Assembly: GCA_046760905.1 (NCBI GenBank) | Contig: JBHIFB010000002.1 | Coordinates: 1 to 64,000 of the forward strand | From: JBHIFB01 sp046760905 | Lineage (GTDB): Bacteria > Gemmatimonadota > CAZMKB01 | Reading direction: 5' to 3' | Length of the DNA stretch: 64,000 nucleotides | In this document: in pieces, positions 27,124 to 37,600 of the stretch | How the letters are laid out: every line of letters starts with the position of its first letter | How positions within the stretch are numbered: position 1 is the stretch's first letter | The notes under the pieces: model-generated | Seen by the model: only the letters and a program-made list of their open reading frames with translations | Database searches by the model: none | Told to the model about the DNA's origin: nothing | Made by a program: the position numbers and the translations under genes

Positions 27124-29567
27124 CCTTGAGTCTACTTCTTCCTCTCGGCGGATGGAGCTTCCTGCAGACACATGATGCTGTTTGTGATACCGCTTGGGCC
27201 GATTCCGCATCCGTCGAATCGACAGCCTCACATGTTGCTGACAGCCTGATCGGTGTCGAGACCGAGGAAGTCGATTCGATCCCGACTGACAGACTGGGTA
27301 TCACCGGAGTGGACTCCTCGGCATCCCGGACAGAGGCGTTAGAGGACTCGCTGATGAAGGCTCTTATGAGGTATAAGGAGTCCGTATCATATTCAGGCGA
27401 CAGTATCGAGACGATACCATCCGAAGATGTTGTGAATATCTCCGGGAAAGCGACACTGAAATACCAGGATGCCACACTCGGAGCTGATAAGATAAGCTAC
27501 GACATGGAGAAGGAAAACCTTAGCGCCGAAGGGGAGACATACCTCAAGGATAGCAGTGGAGAGATAACCGGCCAGAGGATGATCTACAATCTGGACAGCG
27601 ACAGGGGGATTATCGAAGGGGCAAAAACTCAGCATGAGGCATGGTATTTCAGTGGGAACACCATCAGCAAGATCGGGGATGAGGATCTTTACGGCGAAGG
27701 TAGCACTTTCACAACCTGCGATAATCCCGAACCTCACTTTCATTTCAAGTGCCGCCAGTTAAAGATTACCCTAAATGACAAGGTGATAGCGAGGCCGATT
27801 GTGTTTTATATCAGGGACATCCCGTTCTTTGTCTTCCCTTTTTACGTCTTTCCCATCGAGAGCGGGAGGAAATCCGGACTCCTTAAACCCAATTTCGGGA
27901 TTTTCTCGGATGATCAGAGGGGCAGGAGCATAACGAACCTCGGCTATTTCTGGGCAGCGAGTGATTATTATGATTTCACCTTCGCCACCGATCTGTACGA
28001 GAGGATGAGGTGGACGGTGTGGGGAGAGGGGAGGTACAAGAGGAGGTATGAGTACGACGGTAGAGTGTACGCTTCCTTCACAAGAGATACAGCCAGGGGC
28101 GATCGGAGAAGGGGGGAATACGTGGTGCGTCACAACCACACGCTGAGCAAGAAATCCTCGCTGAAGGTCGACGTAAACATCGCCACGGACAGGAACATCT
28201 TCAGAGATCTCTCTTATGATATCGACCAGGTACTCCAGAGATCCTTGAAGTCAAGGGTAACATACAACAAGATGGAAAACTGGGGATCCTATTATGTGAC
28301 ATTCGACAGCGATTACTCCCTGGAGAGAGAGCAGACGATCATACAGGCACCGGTCATCAGCATCACGAAGAATTCCGCCACCCTCTTCAAGCCTGCCGAA
28401 GGGGAAGTGCTCCCGCAGTGGTACGGAAAACTTGTATATGGAGTGTCCGGTGATTTCGCCAACAAGTCCATCCAGGAAACTGATAGCACCAAGACGACGA
28501 CACGCCTGCAGACCGGCACAATCAATGCGGATATAAGGGATCCGGTACAATTTCTCGGTTGGCTCAACGTGTCCCCGGGATTCTCTTATAGAGAGGCTCT
28601 GTTTCACTCAGATGAGGAGGGCGTTGGGTTTCTTCATCAGGGGACATACACAGTCAGTGCAACGGTTTTTACCAGGCTTTACGGCATATTCGACGGACCC
28701 AGGGTCGGTCCGGTCACTAAGTGGCGCCATACTATAAGCCCACAAGTCAGTTATAGCTTCTCTCCCGAAAGGCGTCCGGCCGGTAGCGAGAAGAGTGAGC
28801 ATTTTCAGGGAATATCATCGTCCGGAATAAACAGGATAAATCTCACCCTTTCAAACGACCTCGATGCCAAGTACCGGAGGATCGAGGGGGAGAAGACAGA
28901 GGAGAAGTCACTGACTCTTGCCAGATTAGTGCTTAATACTTCCTACAACATCAAGAGGGCTAGGGAGGGGCTGCCGGGGTGGGGTGATCTCTCCTCCAGA
29001 CTCGAATCCAATCCGTCTGAACGGTTTAAGTTTTCTCTCCAGGCGATCCATTCACTCTTCGATGAATCGAGGTTCGATCCTTTCCTCACAAGCCTCACGA
29101 CGAATTTCTCACTAAAAGGGAAGAAGAGACCTGGAGAGAAGGAAGAAACAACCGAGACCGCGGTTGGGGTGGAGGATCGCTACCTCGGAGCGACGCCATA
29201 CACAAGCCAGGCGACTCAGGCAGGATATGGATCGGCTTACTACGGTATGGGCTTGAAAGGTCCCTGGACCTTCACCGTAACACACAACCTCAGCAAATCC
29301 AGAACAGGCTCTTTGACACGGCAATCCATCCGAAGCTCAATTGGCTTCAGTCCTTCCAGGAAGTGGCGTATGCTTTATTCCTACCAGTACGATCTAACAA
29401 ATGGAGAGCTCCAGGATCAGTCCCTCACATTGAACAGGCAGCTGCACCGATGGGAGATGTTCATCTCATTGAGGCAGCTGCCGGGTGATCGGTTCAGTTA
29501 TGAGTTCAGGGTTAACCTGAAGGACATCCCGGCACTCGAGTTCAGAAGAGCCGCTCAAACCCCTTAG
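27072..29567 (+). CDS. lptD: LPS-assembly protein LptD (OstA)
   Basis: An outer-membrane protein of about 831 residues that inserts LPS into the outer leaflet. A signal-like segment (WIALSLLLPLGGWSFL) comes first. An OstA/jelly-roll domain follows at about 110-230 (KATLKYQDATLGADKISYDM, then GQRMIYNLDSDRGIIEGAK). The barrel region includes IPFFVFPFYVFPIESGRKSG and LGYFWAASDYYDFTFATDLY, both family signatures. ATG 27072, preceded by GAGGTGAG, gives a sensible leader; an ATG at 27036 adds 12 residues inside tatC. LptE is not adjacent. Confidence 0.91.
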   Translation: MAFGVDIQKKGIRAGWIALSLLLPLGGWSFLQTHDAVCDTAWADSASVESTASHVADSLIGVETEEVDSIPTDRLGITGVDSSASRTEALEDSLMKALMRYKESVSYSGDSIETIPSEDVVNISGKATLKYQDATLGADKISYDMEKENLSAEGETYLKDSSGEITGQRMIYNLDSDRGIIEGAKTQHEAWYFSGNTISKIGDEDLYGEGSTFTTCDNPEPHFHFKCRQLKITLNDKVIARPIVFYIRDIPFFVFPFYVFPIESGRKSGLLKPNFGIFSDDQRGRSITNLGYFWAASDYYDFTFATDLYERMRWTVWGEGRYKRRYEYDGRVYASFTRDTARGDRRRGEYVVRHNHTLSKKSSLKVDVNIATDRNIFRDLSYDIDQVLQRSLKSRVTYNKMENWGSYYVTFDSDYSLEREQTIIQAPVISITKNSATLFKPAEGEVLPQWYGKLVYGVSGDFANKSIQETDSTKTTTRLQTGTINADIRDPVQFLGWLNVSPGFSYREALFHSDEEGVGFLHQGTYTVSATVFTRLYGIFDGPRVGPVTKWRHTISPQVSYSFSPERRPAGSEKSEHFQGISSSGINRINLTLSNDLDAKYRRIEGEKTEEKSLTLARLVLNTSYNIKRAREGLPGWGDLSSRLESNPSERFKFSLQAIHSLFDESRFDPFLTSLTTNFSLKGKKRPGEKEETTETAVGVEDRYLGATPYTSQATQAGYGSAYYGMGLKGPWTFTVTHNLSKSRTGSLTRQSIRSSIGFSPSRKWRMLYSYQYDLTNGELQDQSLTLNRQLHRWEMFISLRQLPGDRFSYEFRVNLKDIPALEFRRAAQTP

Positions 29568-29657
29568 CCTCTCAAGACGTTTACTGTTATTTCGTCAGGG
29601 AAAAAGTGGAACCGATAGACAGAAATCAGAGGAATCACTGACACGGATGAACCTTGC

Positions 29658-29686
29658 TTGACAGAAATGGTATTTTATGCTATGCT
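29658..29686 (+). promoter_or_regulatory. Promoter of the secreted FTP/gluzincin protease gene
   Basis: TTGACA at 29658-29663 and TATGCT at 29681-29686 are 17 nt apart. The leader of about 90 nt contains a seven-base hairpin, GGCATTC (29728-29734) with GAATGCC (29747-29753), ahead of the AAGGAG ribosome site. Confidence 0.68.
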
Positions 29687-29780
29687 CTACCCGGTAAAAA
29701 TCGATGTTTTTAAGTAGGCTGAGCCGGGGCATTCGGGCAAATAGTTGAATGCCTCACAGGAAGAATGGAAGGAGCATCAC

Positions 29781-32765
29781 ATGAGGACCATCATCAGCAA
29801 TTTCGTCGTGTTTTCACTACTTTTGTTTCTGACCACTGTTTCTCTCACGGGTTTTGTAGAGGATCCCACACTCGATTCGATGGAAATTCCTCTCTATGAA
29901 GTGAGGGGTTTGAGACTATCCGAAGTGAGGGGGATGACCGCTACTGCTGATGAGTCTTTTGCAAATTTTCTGCAGAGGTATGGAGGGAGCTGGCAATACC
30001 AGATCAATATGAAGACGGGCTCATTCCATCACATTTTCGGCAGCGGTATACAGCTTGCTGCCCGGATCATTGATGAAGAGACGCTCGAGGAAAGTGCTCG
30101 AAGCTTCATCTCTGATAATCAGGGCCTGTTCAAGGTCGAAAGTGAGAATCTCAAGAAATTCCACGTTGGAAGATCTCCCGGCAAGTGGTCAATCATCTTC
30201 ACTCAGACCCACCAGGGTGTTGCGGTCTGGGGCTCGAAGGTCTATCTCGTTTTCACCGATTCCGGGAGGCTGTTCGCTTTCGGGTCGGATGTTTTCGGTG
30301 ACATTGACGTATCGACAGTCCCTTCGCTCACCGAGGAGGAGGCTCTTTCAATCGCCAAGGAGAGCATAGGATATGTGGAGGGGAGAGACCGCCTCAGGTT
30401 CTCCGGCAGCTTTGTGCTCCCGGTTGGACAGGGGTACCGCCTCAGTTACAGGTTCGACCTCCATGTTGAGGAACCTTATGGCCTGTGGGCCACCTACATA
30501 GATGCCCACACAGGTGAGATATTATGGAGGGAAAATCACATCCGGGCCTTCGTCGACTTCATCGGTCACGTTCAGGCTGATGTTGAATGGGATGGTTACT
30601 GCGATGGGACCACGCAAGATTATCCTCTCAAGAGCATGTACATTAACATAAGCGGCGTTGGCACCACGACCACGGATGAGAACGGTGATTTCACTCTCTC
30701 ATACGGGGGATCGGATCCAAAGAGCATCTCAGCGGAGTTCAGAGGACCATGGTGCAACGTGGAGAGGTATGGTGGCCCTGACGCCAGCCATTCGGGCACC
30801 ATAACGCCCGGAACGCTCTACACGATAGACTGGGACAACGGCAACTCTTTATACAGTGAGCGTGATTGTTTCGCTTATGTGAACAAGCAGCACGACTGGC
30901 TGAAGGATATAGACCCTTCATACACAGGCATGGACTACGAGTTGCCGACATACGTCGAGAGGACGGACGGCTACTGTCCCGGCAACGCCTGGTGGGATGG
31001 CTATTCGATCAACATGTGTTACCAGGCCAGCGGGTACGCGAACACCGGTAGGATGGGCGATGTCGTCTACCATGAATATGGCCATGGTATAACTGACTTC
31101 CTCTACGGTTACAACGATCCTCCCGGTGACCTGCACGAAGGCAATTCGGACATCGTGGCTAACCTCCTCACCAGGGAGCACATCATAGGTCTCGGTTTCT
31201 ACCTGAACAATTGCACTTCGGGGATAAGGGATTCGGAAAACACTCTGATCTATCCCGACGATCTCTGGGGTGAGGGACACCACGACGGGCAGATCATTGC
31301 AGGCTTCATCTGGGACAGCTGGCAGGAACTTCTTGCCGCCTATCCTCAGGATTATGCGGACAGCGTCATATTCCACGACTGGCATTTCGGAAGGGATCTC
31401 GGCCTTCCCCAGACACAACCGGACCAGGTCTACTGGACATTCGTGGCAGATGACGATGATGGGAACCTTGACAACGGCACTCCGCACCACGACCAGCTCT
31501 GTGTCGGTGCCACAAACCATGGCTTCGATTGCCCGGAGATTCTCGTCGGTGTTCTGATCTCCCACACACCGCTCACGACCACAACCGAAGAGAACACTCC
31601 CTTCGAGGTTCTCATGACGATGGTCTCGACCGAAGGGAACATTCTCATCGACAACAGCAAGGTATATTATAGGACAGACAGCGGATCCTGGAATGAGCTA
31701 TCGATATCGGCGACAGGTGAACCGGACGAGTACTTTGCAACCATACCGGGCCAGCCTCAGCCAACCCAGATAGACTACTACATCTATGGCGAGGACGATG
31801 TCGGTAATTTCAGGACTCATCCTGAAGGCGCACCTGCAGAATACCACTCGTTTTACGTCGCCTGGCTCTATGAGCCATTCGAAACGGGTCTCGACAACTT
31901 CACCATAGGCGCGCCTGACGATGACGCAACTACCGGGATATGGGAGAGGGTCGATCCGGTTGGCACTTATTACGGTGGACAGGTTCAGCCAGAGGATGAC
32001 TTCACGCCCGATCCGGGTACCGACTGCTATATAACAGGCCAGCATTACGGAGGTGATGTTGGGCAGAATGATGTCGATAACGGGAAGACGACTCTCTTCT
32101 CAGATGTGTATGATCTGACAGGGGCGGTCGAGGCCTGGGCGATTTATAGACGATGGTTCTCGAATGATCTTGGTGCTTCCCCTGGAGAGGACTACTGGCT
32201 GGTACAGATCTCCAACGACGGTGGCGATACGTGGCAGAATGTCGAGTACACGAACGATGATGCAGAGCGGTGGCTGGAGGTCGCAGTAGACATAGTATCC
32301 TTCTTCCCTTCTCCTGACCAGGTTCAGTTTAAATTCGTTGCGAGTGATGAGTGGAGTGGTTCTCTTGTAGAGGCGGGGGTAGACGAGTTCATCATACTCG
32401 CAGACATAGGCCCGGTGAATCACGAACCCGAGTTCAGCGCAGGTGGAGTTACACCGGTGGAAGGACAGTACTGCAAGCCGTTCACCTTCAGCATCTATTA
32501 CTACGATGCAGATGGTGACAGCCCATCTGTGATACAGGTATACATTGATGGGACGCCGTTCTCGATGTCGCTTTCTTCCGGCACGCCTTCGGACGGCACA
32601 TACGAGTACGAGACTCTTCTCAGCGTCGGCACACACTCGTTTTACTTCTATGCGGAGGATGGCCAGGGTGGTTCGGTAAGGTTGCCCGAATCGGGAGAGC
32701 TGAGTGGACCGGAGGTGGACAATTCATGCAGCGGACCCCCCATTCCGGTAATGGGCACATTCTGA
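29781..32765 (+). CDS. Secreted FTP-domain metallopeptidase (gluzincin, M4/M36-like)
   Basis: A 994-residue secreted protease. Signal peptide IISNFVVFSLLLFLTTVSLT is followed by an FTP/PepSY-like propeptide (FISDNQGLFKVESENLKKF, QTHQGVAVWGSKVYLVF). The catalytic site is HEYGH at 431-435 in VVYHEYGHGITDFLYG, with the third ligand probably Glu453 in GDLHEGNSDIVAN, only 17 residues later. Beta-rich domains with FETGLDNF and DDWSGSLVEAGVDEF-type blocks follow. No YPNPF sorting domain is present; the protein ends PPIPVMGTF. ATG 29781 follows AAGGAG; ATG 29745 is less likely. Confidence 0.85.
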   Translation: MRTIISNFVVFSLLLFLTTVSLTGFVEDPTLDSMEIPLYEVRGLRLSEVRGMTATADESFANFLQRYGGSWQYQINMKTGSFHHIFGSGIQLAARIIDEETLEESARSFISDNQGLFKVESENLKKFHVGRSPGKWSIIFTQTHQGVAVWGSKVYLVFTDSGRLFAFGSDVFGDIDVSTVPSLTEEEALSIAKESIGYVEGRDRLRFSGSFVLPVGQGYRLSYRFDLHVEEPYGLWATYIDAHTGEILWRENHIRAFVDFIGHVQADVEWDGYCDGTTQDYPLKSMYINISGVGTTTTDENGDFTLSYGGSDPKSISAEFRGPWCNVERYGGPDASHSGTITPGTLYTIDWDNGNSLYSERDCFAYVNKQHDWLKDIDPSYTGMDYELPTYVERTDGYCPGNAWWDGYSINMCYQASGYANTGRMGDVVYHEYGHGITDFLYGYNDPPGDLHEGNSDIVANLLTREHIIGLGFYLNNCTSGIRDSENTLIYPDDLWGEGHHDGQIIAGFIWDSWQELLAAYPQDYADSVIFHDWHFGRDLGLPQTQPDQVYWTFVADDDDGNLDNGTPHHDQLCVGATNHGFDCPEILVGVLISHTPLTTTTEENTPFEVLMTMVSTEGNILIDNSKVYYRTDSGSWNELSISATGEPDEYFATIPGQPQPTQIDYYIYGEDDVGNFRTHPEGAPAEYHSFYVAWLYEPFETGLDNFTIGAPDDDATTGIWERVDPVGTYYGGQVQPEDDFTPDPGTDCYITGQHYGGDVGQNDVDNGKTTLFSDVYDLTGAVEAWAIYRRWFSNDLGASPGEDYWLVQISNDGGDTWQNVEYTNDDAERWLEVAVDIVSFFPSPDQVQFKFVASDEWSGSLVEAGVDEFIILADIGPVNHEPEFSAGGVTPVEGQYCKPFTFSIYYYDADGDSPSVIQVYIDGTPFSMSLSSGTPSDGTYEYETLLSVGTHSFYFYAEDGQGGSVRLPESGELSGPEVDNSCSGPPIPVMGTF

Positions 32766-32803
32766 GGTGGTTCAACCGGTATTTGAAGGCCGGAGATTTC
32801 CAA

Positions 32804-32839
32804 GGGCCCACCCCTTTAAATGGGGATGGGCCTTTTTTT
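32804..32839 (+). terminator. Rho-independent terminator, probably bidirectional
   Basis: GGGCCCACCCC pairs with GGGGATGGGCC around a TTTAAAT loop and is followed by TTTTTTTG. It lies between the convergent protease and MFS genes. The upstream side is not A-rich enough to be sure it serves both strands. Confidence 0.8.
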
Positions 32840-32857
32840 GTTTTGATATGTTCAGAA

Positions 32858-34084
32858 TTATCCAAATGGCCTGTCACCCTGGTATAGGAGGTAGAGTATA
32901 ATTGCAAAAGTGGCCGCTGCAAGCAGCTGGAAAGGGCTCTCGATGCCGAAGGAGTCCGAGAGAAATCCCGCGATGAAAGAGAACACGGCACCGCCCATCA
33001 TCTGGAGGTTTGCAGCGATACTGAAAGCACCCGGGCTGCTTGCGTCGGGAACTCTTTTCCCTACACAGGAGAGCAGGCAAGGGTAGGTGAGGAACAGGAA
33101 GAATCCGAATACCGCCATGATTCCGACCGCGGCTCTTGTGTCGTCCGTAATCGAGAGGAGGATAGAACCGAATAGAACGGCTGCGTAAGAGAGGATGAGC
33201 AAGGGCCTGTGACCGATATAGGCCACGATTCTGCCATATAACATCGATGAAACCGTACCGGCTCCTATCCAGACGGCGAGGATGTAACCCGTGTGCGCCA
33301 TGGAGACTGAAATCCGGTGGTGGAGCAGTGAAGGGGCGTAACCGATTATAATAAACCATGCGATGCCTCCGAGACAGAAAGCAGGCACAAGCGGTTTGAG
33401 GCTCAAGAACGCCTCTCTCCAGGATGGCATTGAAGGAGAGGAGTTTTTCTCCTCGGAAGCGTCACGGCCACGCCAACTCGTGATATAACCTGCTATCGAT
33501 ATGATCGTGGCAACAAAGGCCCAAAGAAGAACCGGGAATCTCCATCCACCCCTCTCAGCTAGAATACCGCCGATGGTGAAGGATACCAGAACGCCGAGGT
33601 CACCCATTGCGCTCTGGATTCCCATTGAGCGATCGAGTCCTCTCTCCCGTGCGAGGGTGTTTATCCACGCGATTCCGACGGGATGGTAGAAGCTGGCGGA
33701 TACCCTGAACATAAGGAACACTAGGAGGAAGGTGAGGAAACGCTCGGTGGTAGAAATAAGGATGAGAGACAACCCGATGCATAATATCGCAGTTGGAAGG
33801 ATCTTTCTGTAGTGCCTTTCCCTGGCGAATGATCCGATGAGAAACTGTGAGACAATTGTCACCGCGAGTCCTGCAAGGTAGACTGTTCCGATCTGGGAGT
33901 ATCTCGTTATGATGAATCCCTGATCGTAGAGAACAGGGTAGATTAGGGGAAGAGTGACCACGGCCGCATCATTCACGAAGTGAAACAGAGAAATGGAAAA
34001 AAGGGACCGCGCGAAACTTGCTCTCGATCCATCTTTTTTTTCGAATGATTCGGATTCTTTCAATAGCCTCAGAGTCTCTTTCAT
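32858..34084 (-). CDS. MFS transporter, fosmidomycin-resistance (Fsr)-like
   Basis: A 408-residue major facilitator with about twelve membrane segments. The first helix region SLFHFVNDAAVVTLPLIYPV resembles the HFxND-x-x-P pattern of Fsr-like exporters. The signature loop between helices 2 and 3 is present in diverged form (IGSFARERHYRKILP), and MFRVSASFYHPVGIAW is an Fsr-like helix 4 motif. It is probably a small-molecule exporter; the substrate cannot be told. It stands alone on the minus strand between secreted-protease and HU genes. Confidence 0.82.
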   Translation of the reverse strand: MKETLRLLKESESFEKKDGSRASFARSLFSISLFHFVNDAAVVTLPLIYPVLYDQGFIITRYSQIGTVYLAGLAVTIVSQFLIGSFARERHYRKILPTAILCIGLSLILISTTERFLTFLLVFLMFRVSASFYHPVGIAWINTLARERGLDRSMGIQSAMGDLGVLVSFTIGGILAERGGWRFPVLLWAFVATIISIAGYITSWRGRDASEEKNSSPSMPSWREAFLSLKPLVPAFCLGGIAWFIIIGYAPSLLHHRISVSMAHTGYILAVWIGAGTVSSMLYGRIVAYIGHRPLLILSYAAVLFGSILLSITDDTRAAVGIMAVFGFFLFLTYPCLLSCVGKRVPDASSPGAFSIAANLQMMGGAVFSFIAGFLSDSFGIESPFQLLAAATFAIILYLLYQGDRPFG

Positions 34085-34114
34085 AAGAATTCCCTTCGAT
34101 CCGATATTACGCTT

Positions 34115-34144
34115 AATCTAAGAAAACGGACAGGAAGATTTCAA
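34115..34144 (-). promoter_or_regulatory. Possible promoter of the MFS gene
   Basis: On the minus strand TTGAAA (34144-34139) and TAGATT (34120-34115) are 18 nt apart, about 30 nt before the ATG. Only a moderate match. Confidence 0.4.
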
Positions 34145-34204
34145 TAGCAAAAAAGGATGCAGCCCCCTTTATCAAAGGCAGCTGTTTCTCCTGTTAAAAA
34201 ACAG

Positions 34205-34233
34205 TTGACATGAGAAGGTCATTGTACTAAAGT
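34205..34233 (+). promoter_or_regulatory. Promoter of the HU gene
   Basis: TTGACA at 34205-34210 is followed after 17 nt by TAAAGT at 34228-34233. A better -10 hexamer, TACAAT at 34233-34238, would need a 22-nt spacer. The -10 lies inside a perfect palindrome described separately. Confidence 0.6.
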
Positions 34234-34240
34234 ACAATGA
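34219..34240 (+). promoter_or_regulatory. Perfect 10-bp inverted repeat over the HU promoter -10: probable operator
   Basis: TCATTGTACT at 34219-34228 and AGTACAATGA at 34231-34240 are exact reverse complements around two A bases. The repeat covers the -10 region and the likely start site. A bound dimeric regulator would block RNA polymerase. There is no T-run, so it is not a terminator. The identity of the regulator is unknown. Confidence 0.65.
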
Positions 34241-34271
34241 AGAGCGGAAACTTTTCGACCGGAGGTGATGG

Positions 34272-34565
34272 ATGAACAAAGCAGAACTCGTAGAGGCTCT
34301 CGCTAAGAAGACCGGAATGAGTCAGAAAGATGCACGAAGAACCGTCGAAGCTCTCTTCAGCACAGATCCCGGCACTGGAATCATCGCCGCCCAGCTCGAT
34401 CGGGGCAACAGGGTGCAATTGACCGGCTTTGGCACCTTCGAGATCAGGAACAGAAAAGCGAGAACCGGAAGAAACCCGCAGACGAATGAGACAATTCATA
34501 TTCCCGGGAGGAGATACCCCACGTTCAAACCTGGCAAGGCCCTGAAGGAGAGAGTGAAGGAGTAG
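34272..34565 (+). CDS. HU family DNA-binding protein
   Basis: A 97-residue HU/IHF-type protein. MNKAELVEALAKKTGMSQKD is the typical helical start. NRVQLTGFGTFEIRNRKART is the core, and GRNPQTNETIHIPGRRYPTF is the DNA-gripping beta arm with its conserved Pro. It ends KPGKALKERVKE. HU bends and compacts DNA. A strong GGAGGTGATG site overlaps the start region. It is transcribed alone, from a promoter with a palindromic operator to a clear terminator. Confidence 0.95.
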   Translation: MNKAELVEALAKKTGMSQKDARRTVEALFSTDPGTGIIAAQLDRGNRVQLTGFGTFEIRNRKARTGRNPQTNETIHIPGRRYPTFKPGKALKERVKE

Positions 34566-34593
34566 GGTCATAGGATCTATTATGTGATGCATC

Positions 34594-34619
34594 TGGAGGC
34601 ATTCGTGCCTCCATTTTTA
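34594..34619 (+). terminator. Rho-independent terminator after the HU gene
   Basis: TGGAGGCA and TGCCTCCA form a perfect eight-base stem closed by a TTCG tetraloop, followed by TTTTTA. This ends the monocistronic HU transcript. Confidence 0.88.
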
Positions 34620-34678
34620 TGTCCTCTTTCGCTGAAACAAATGAACCATGTGGGAGTATAAGAGGCGAAAGGAAAAAA

Positions 34679-37600
34679 ATGGATTTCAGATCGACACTCA
34701 AGTCCATTGCACTCCTTGCGTGTCTGTGTCTTATATTTTTCAGCTCAACCCTTCACTCGCATGGAGTGTGGACTACGGGACGAGGAATACATCCTGGCCG
34801 GCTGAGGTGCATGGGGTTTAACCTCGAGTCGAGAGCGGCTAAATCGTTCATAACCGGTCCCGTCATGATGAGAGCTCAGCAAGAGTCTCACAGAGTGGGG
34901 ATCATTAGAATCGAATTTCAGCCGGATCAGGATGACAGTACCACAGGAAATGGGTTATTCGGTAACCTGCCTTTCTACCATCCTCATCCTGATACCATAC
35001 TGGCCCGCCAGGGATATGTTGTCAGGGATAGTACAATAAACAGCAGGTCTAAGTTTTACTACTCCAAACACATCCAGTGGATGAGAGAATATTTCGAAGC
35101 CACATCCCGCGGGCTCTTCACCATCTCAGACCTGGACACGGTAACCGATATCACCCCCATAATACAGCTCAGTGAGAAGATGGGAGTATACGGTGATAAT
35201 GAAGATTTCACCGGGAACATGCTCCGGTTCGTGAACGACTCTGTGAGAAGTGCAGACACCCTTACGACTTTCGATTTTGCGAGATACGATGCCCTGCTCA
35301 TTTTTCACGCAGGTGCGGGGGAGGAGTCGGATTTTGGTCCTCCAGAGGAATTCTATCCTGGAGATTCACCGCGTGATCTTCACTCGGCATACATCCCCTT
35401 TGAGGCCCTGAGGGAGTACCTTGGCGAAGGTGATCCCGATTATATGGGTATCCCCACGACCAGTGAGGCAGGTGAGACGACATACGTAAGGAATGCACTC
35501 GTTGTTCCCGAGACTCTAATCCAGGATTCTGTTTATAATCCGTCAGCTGTGTATCTCGATATCCTTGGAGTAGTAGTCCACGAATACGGTCACCACCTGG
35601 GTCTACCCGATCTCTACGATCCGGCGCATCCCACCAGGCCGGCTATCGGCAACTTCGGTCTCATGGGTACGGGCGCTTACAATTCCTCAGCGAGGCTCCC
35701 ATCCGAGCCGATCGGGTGGTCGAAATACTACCTCGGCTGGGTTGATGCTACAGAAGTGATGTCTGACACTAACGGCATCGAACTAATGGCAAGCGAGGGA
35801 GCGGGTGAGAAGGCGAAGCTCATAAAAGTGCCGATTTCATCCTCCGAGTACTACCTCCTCGAGAACAGGGTGAGGGACCGGGATTTTAATGGAGAGTTCG
35901 AGTTCTACGATGTTGATGGAGACAACTGGCCGGACCTCATGACTGATGGATACAGGTTGCCCGATGGAACCTTCTCAGAGTTCGATTTCGCCCTCCCAGG
36001 GATAATAACATATCCGGATAATCCTAAGCCGGGATCCGGTGTTCTAATATGGCACATAGACAACGAGGTGATAAGAGGCGCCTTCGATCCGCAGTTCAAC
36101 CAAAACTGCATAAACTGTAACATCTCCAGACAGGGGGTCGACCTAGAAGAGGCAGATGGTATTCAGCATCTCGATGAGTTGTATCCTGCAACCATCGATC
36201 CCGGATACGGTTCACCATTCGACTCCTACGGTGGTGAGGTGAGTGGGGTAAAACAGGCTCTGTACGGTAACCTCAACACCCTTTTCGGCCCATCGACCAA
36301 CCCCTCCTCGACGAGCAACTTGGGTATGGCAACCAACATCAGCATCTCCGGATTCCGTTCCCTCACGATTGACCCGTCGCGGAGCCTGGTTGATACTATA
36401 GTCGGTGTTGATATCAGCTTCGAAGAGAAGCTCTTGGGATTTCCGGTCGTTCTGAGAGAAGAGGACCAGATGGACTTCGAGAAAGACCCCGGACTTTTCA
36501 ACGGGAACTCGATGGCCCTGGCAGATCTGGACAACGACGGAGCTTGTGAGATCGTCGTAGTAACCAGGGAAGGCGATGTGTTTATTATAGACTCGCGGGG
36601 ACGCACCTTTCCGGAAGGCTCCGCTGATATCTCGCCGTACATTTCAATCGGCAAGACCGTGAGCTCCTCGCCGTCTCTGGGGGATCTGGATGGGAGCGAG
36701 ATGCACGATATCGAGATCGCCGTTCTTACAGAGGATGGCGACCTCTATGCTCTTCTGTCGGGGGGGCCATCCGGCCAGGATGTGATAGCGCAGGGATTTC
36801 CCGTCAAACTCGAAGGGAGTGACCACAGAGGTCCACTGTGTTTCGACCTGGATGGAAACGGTACGGATGAAATCATAACTACCTCCCAAGCCGGTGGCCA
36901 GCTGAAGGTGAGTGTCACAGGTGGTGATGGATTGAGCCAGGACGCCTGGCCGATCACAATCGATGAAGAATCGATCGCAATCCCGGCCATCTACCCGCAC
37001 ATAATATCCGGGGTTCGTGCAGACAGCGCCGATATCATTCTTGTGACCACCGATGGAACGGTTTACCGTATCTCCGGACGCGGCGAGGTCCTGTGGCATG
37101 TATCTCTCGATGAAACTGTTGAAGTACCGCCGGTACTGGCTGATCTTGACAGGGACGGTGACATAGATGGCGATAACATAGCAGAGCTGAGAGGCGATCT
37201 CGAGATAGTGGTGGGAACCGTCGACGGCGACGTATACGTGATCTCTTCGGATGGTGAATTGCTGCCCGGCGGCCCTCAGTCGACAGGCGGCAGGATACGG
37301 TCACCACTGGCGGCAGCCGATGTTAATATGGACGGCTATGTCGAGATAGTCACTCTTATCGAGGATAGCTGGGATCTTAACATATACAGATTGAATGATA
37401 CCGGCAACGCACTCATGAAGTTGAGACAGTTCCCGAAGCATATACCGGTTCAGGATGTGAGTGGATCAAAACCATATTTTTCATCTCCTGTCACCGCCGA
37501 CATTGATGGAGCAATCGCTGCTGATCAGGGGAGGTTTTCAGGTGAGGAGATACTCTTTGGAACGAAGGATAACAAGCTTCTCGTGTTCGATGTAAGCGAG

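Noticed and set aside
30918..31565. Open frame of 215 codons antisense to the FTP-domain protease
   Set aside because: It overlaps the zinc-site region of a convincing protease gene and shows no motifs of its own.
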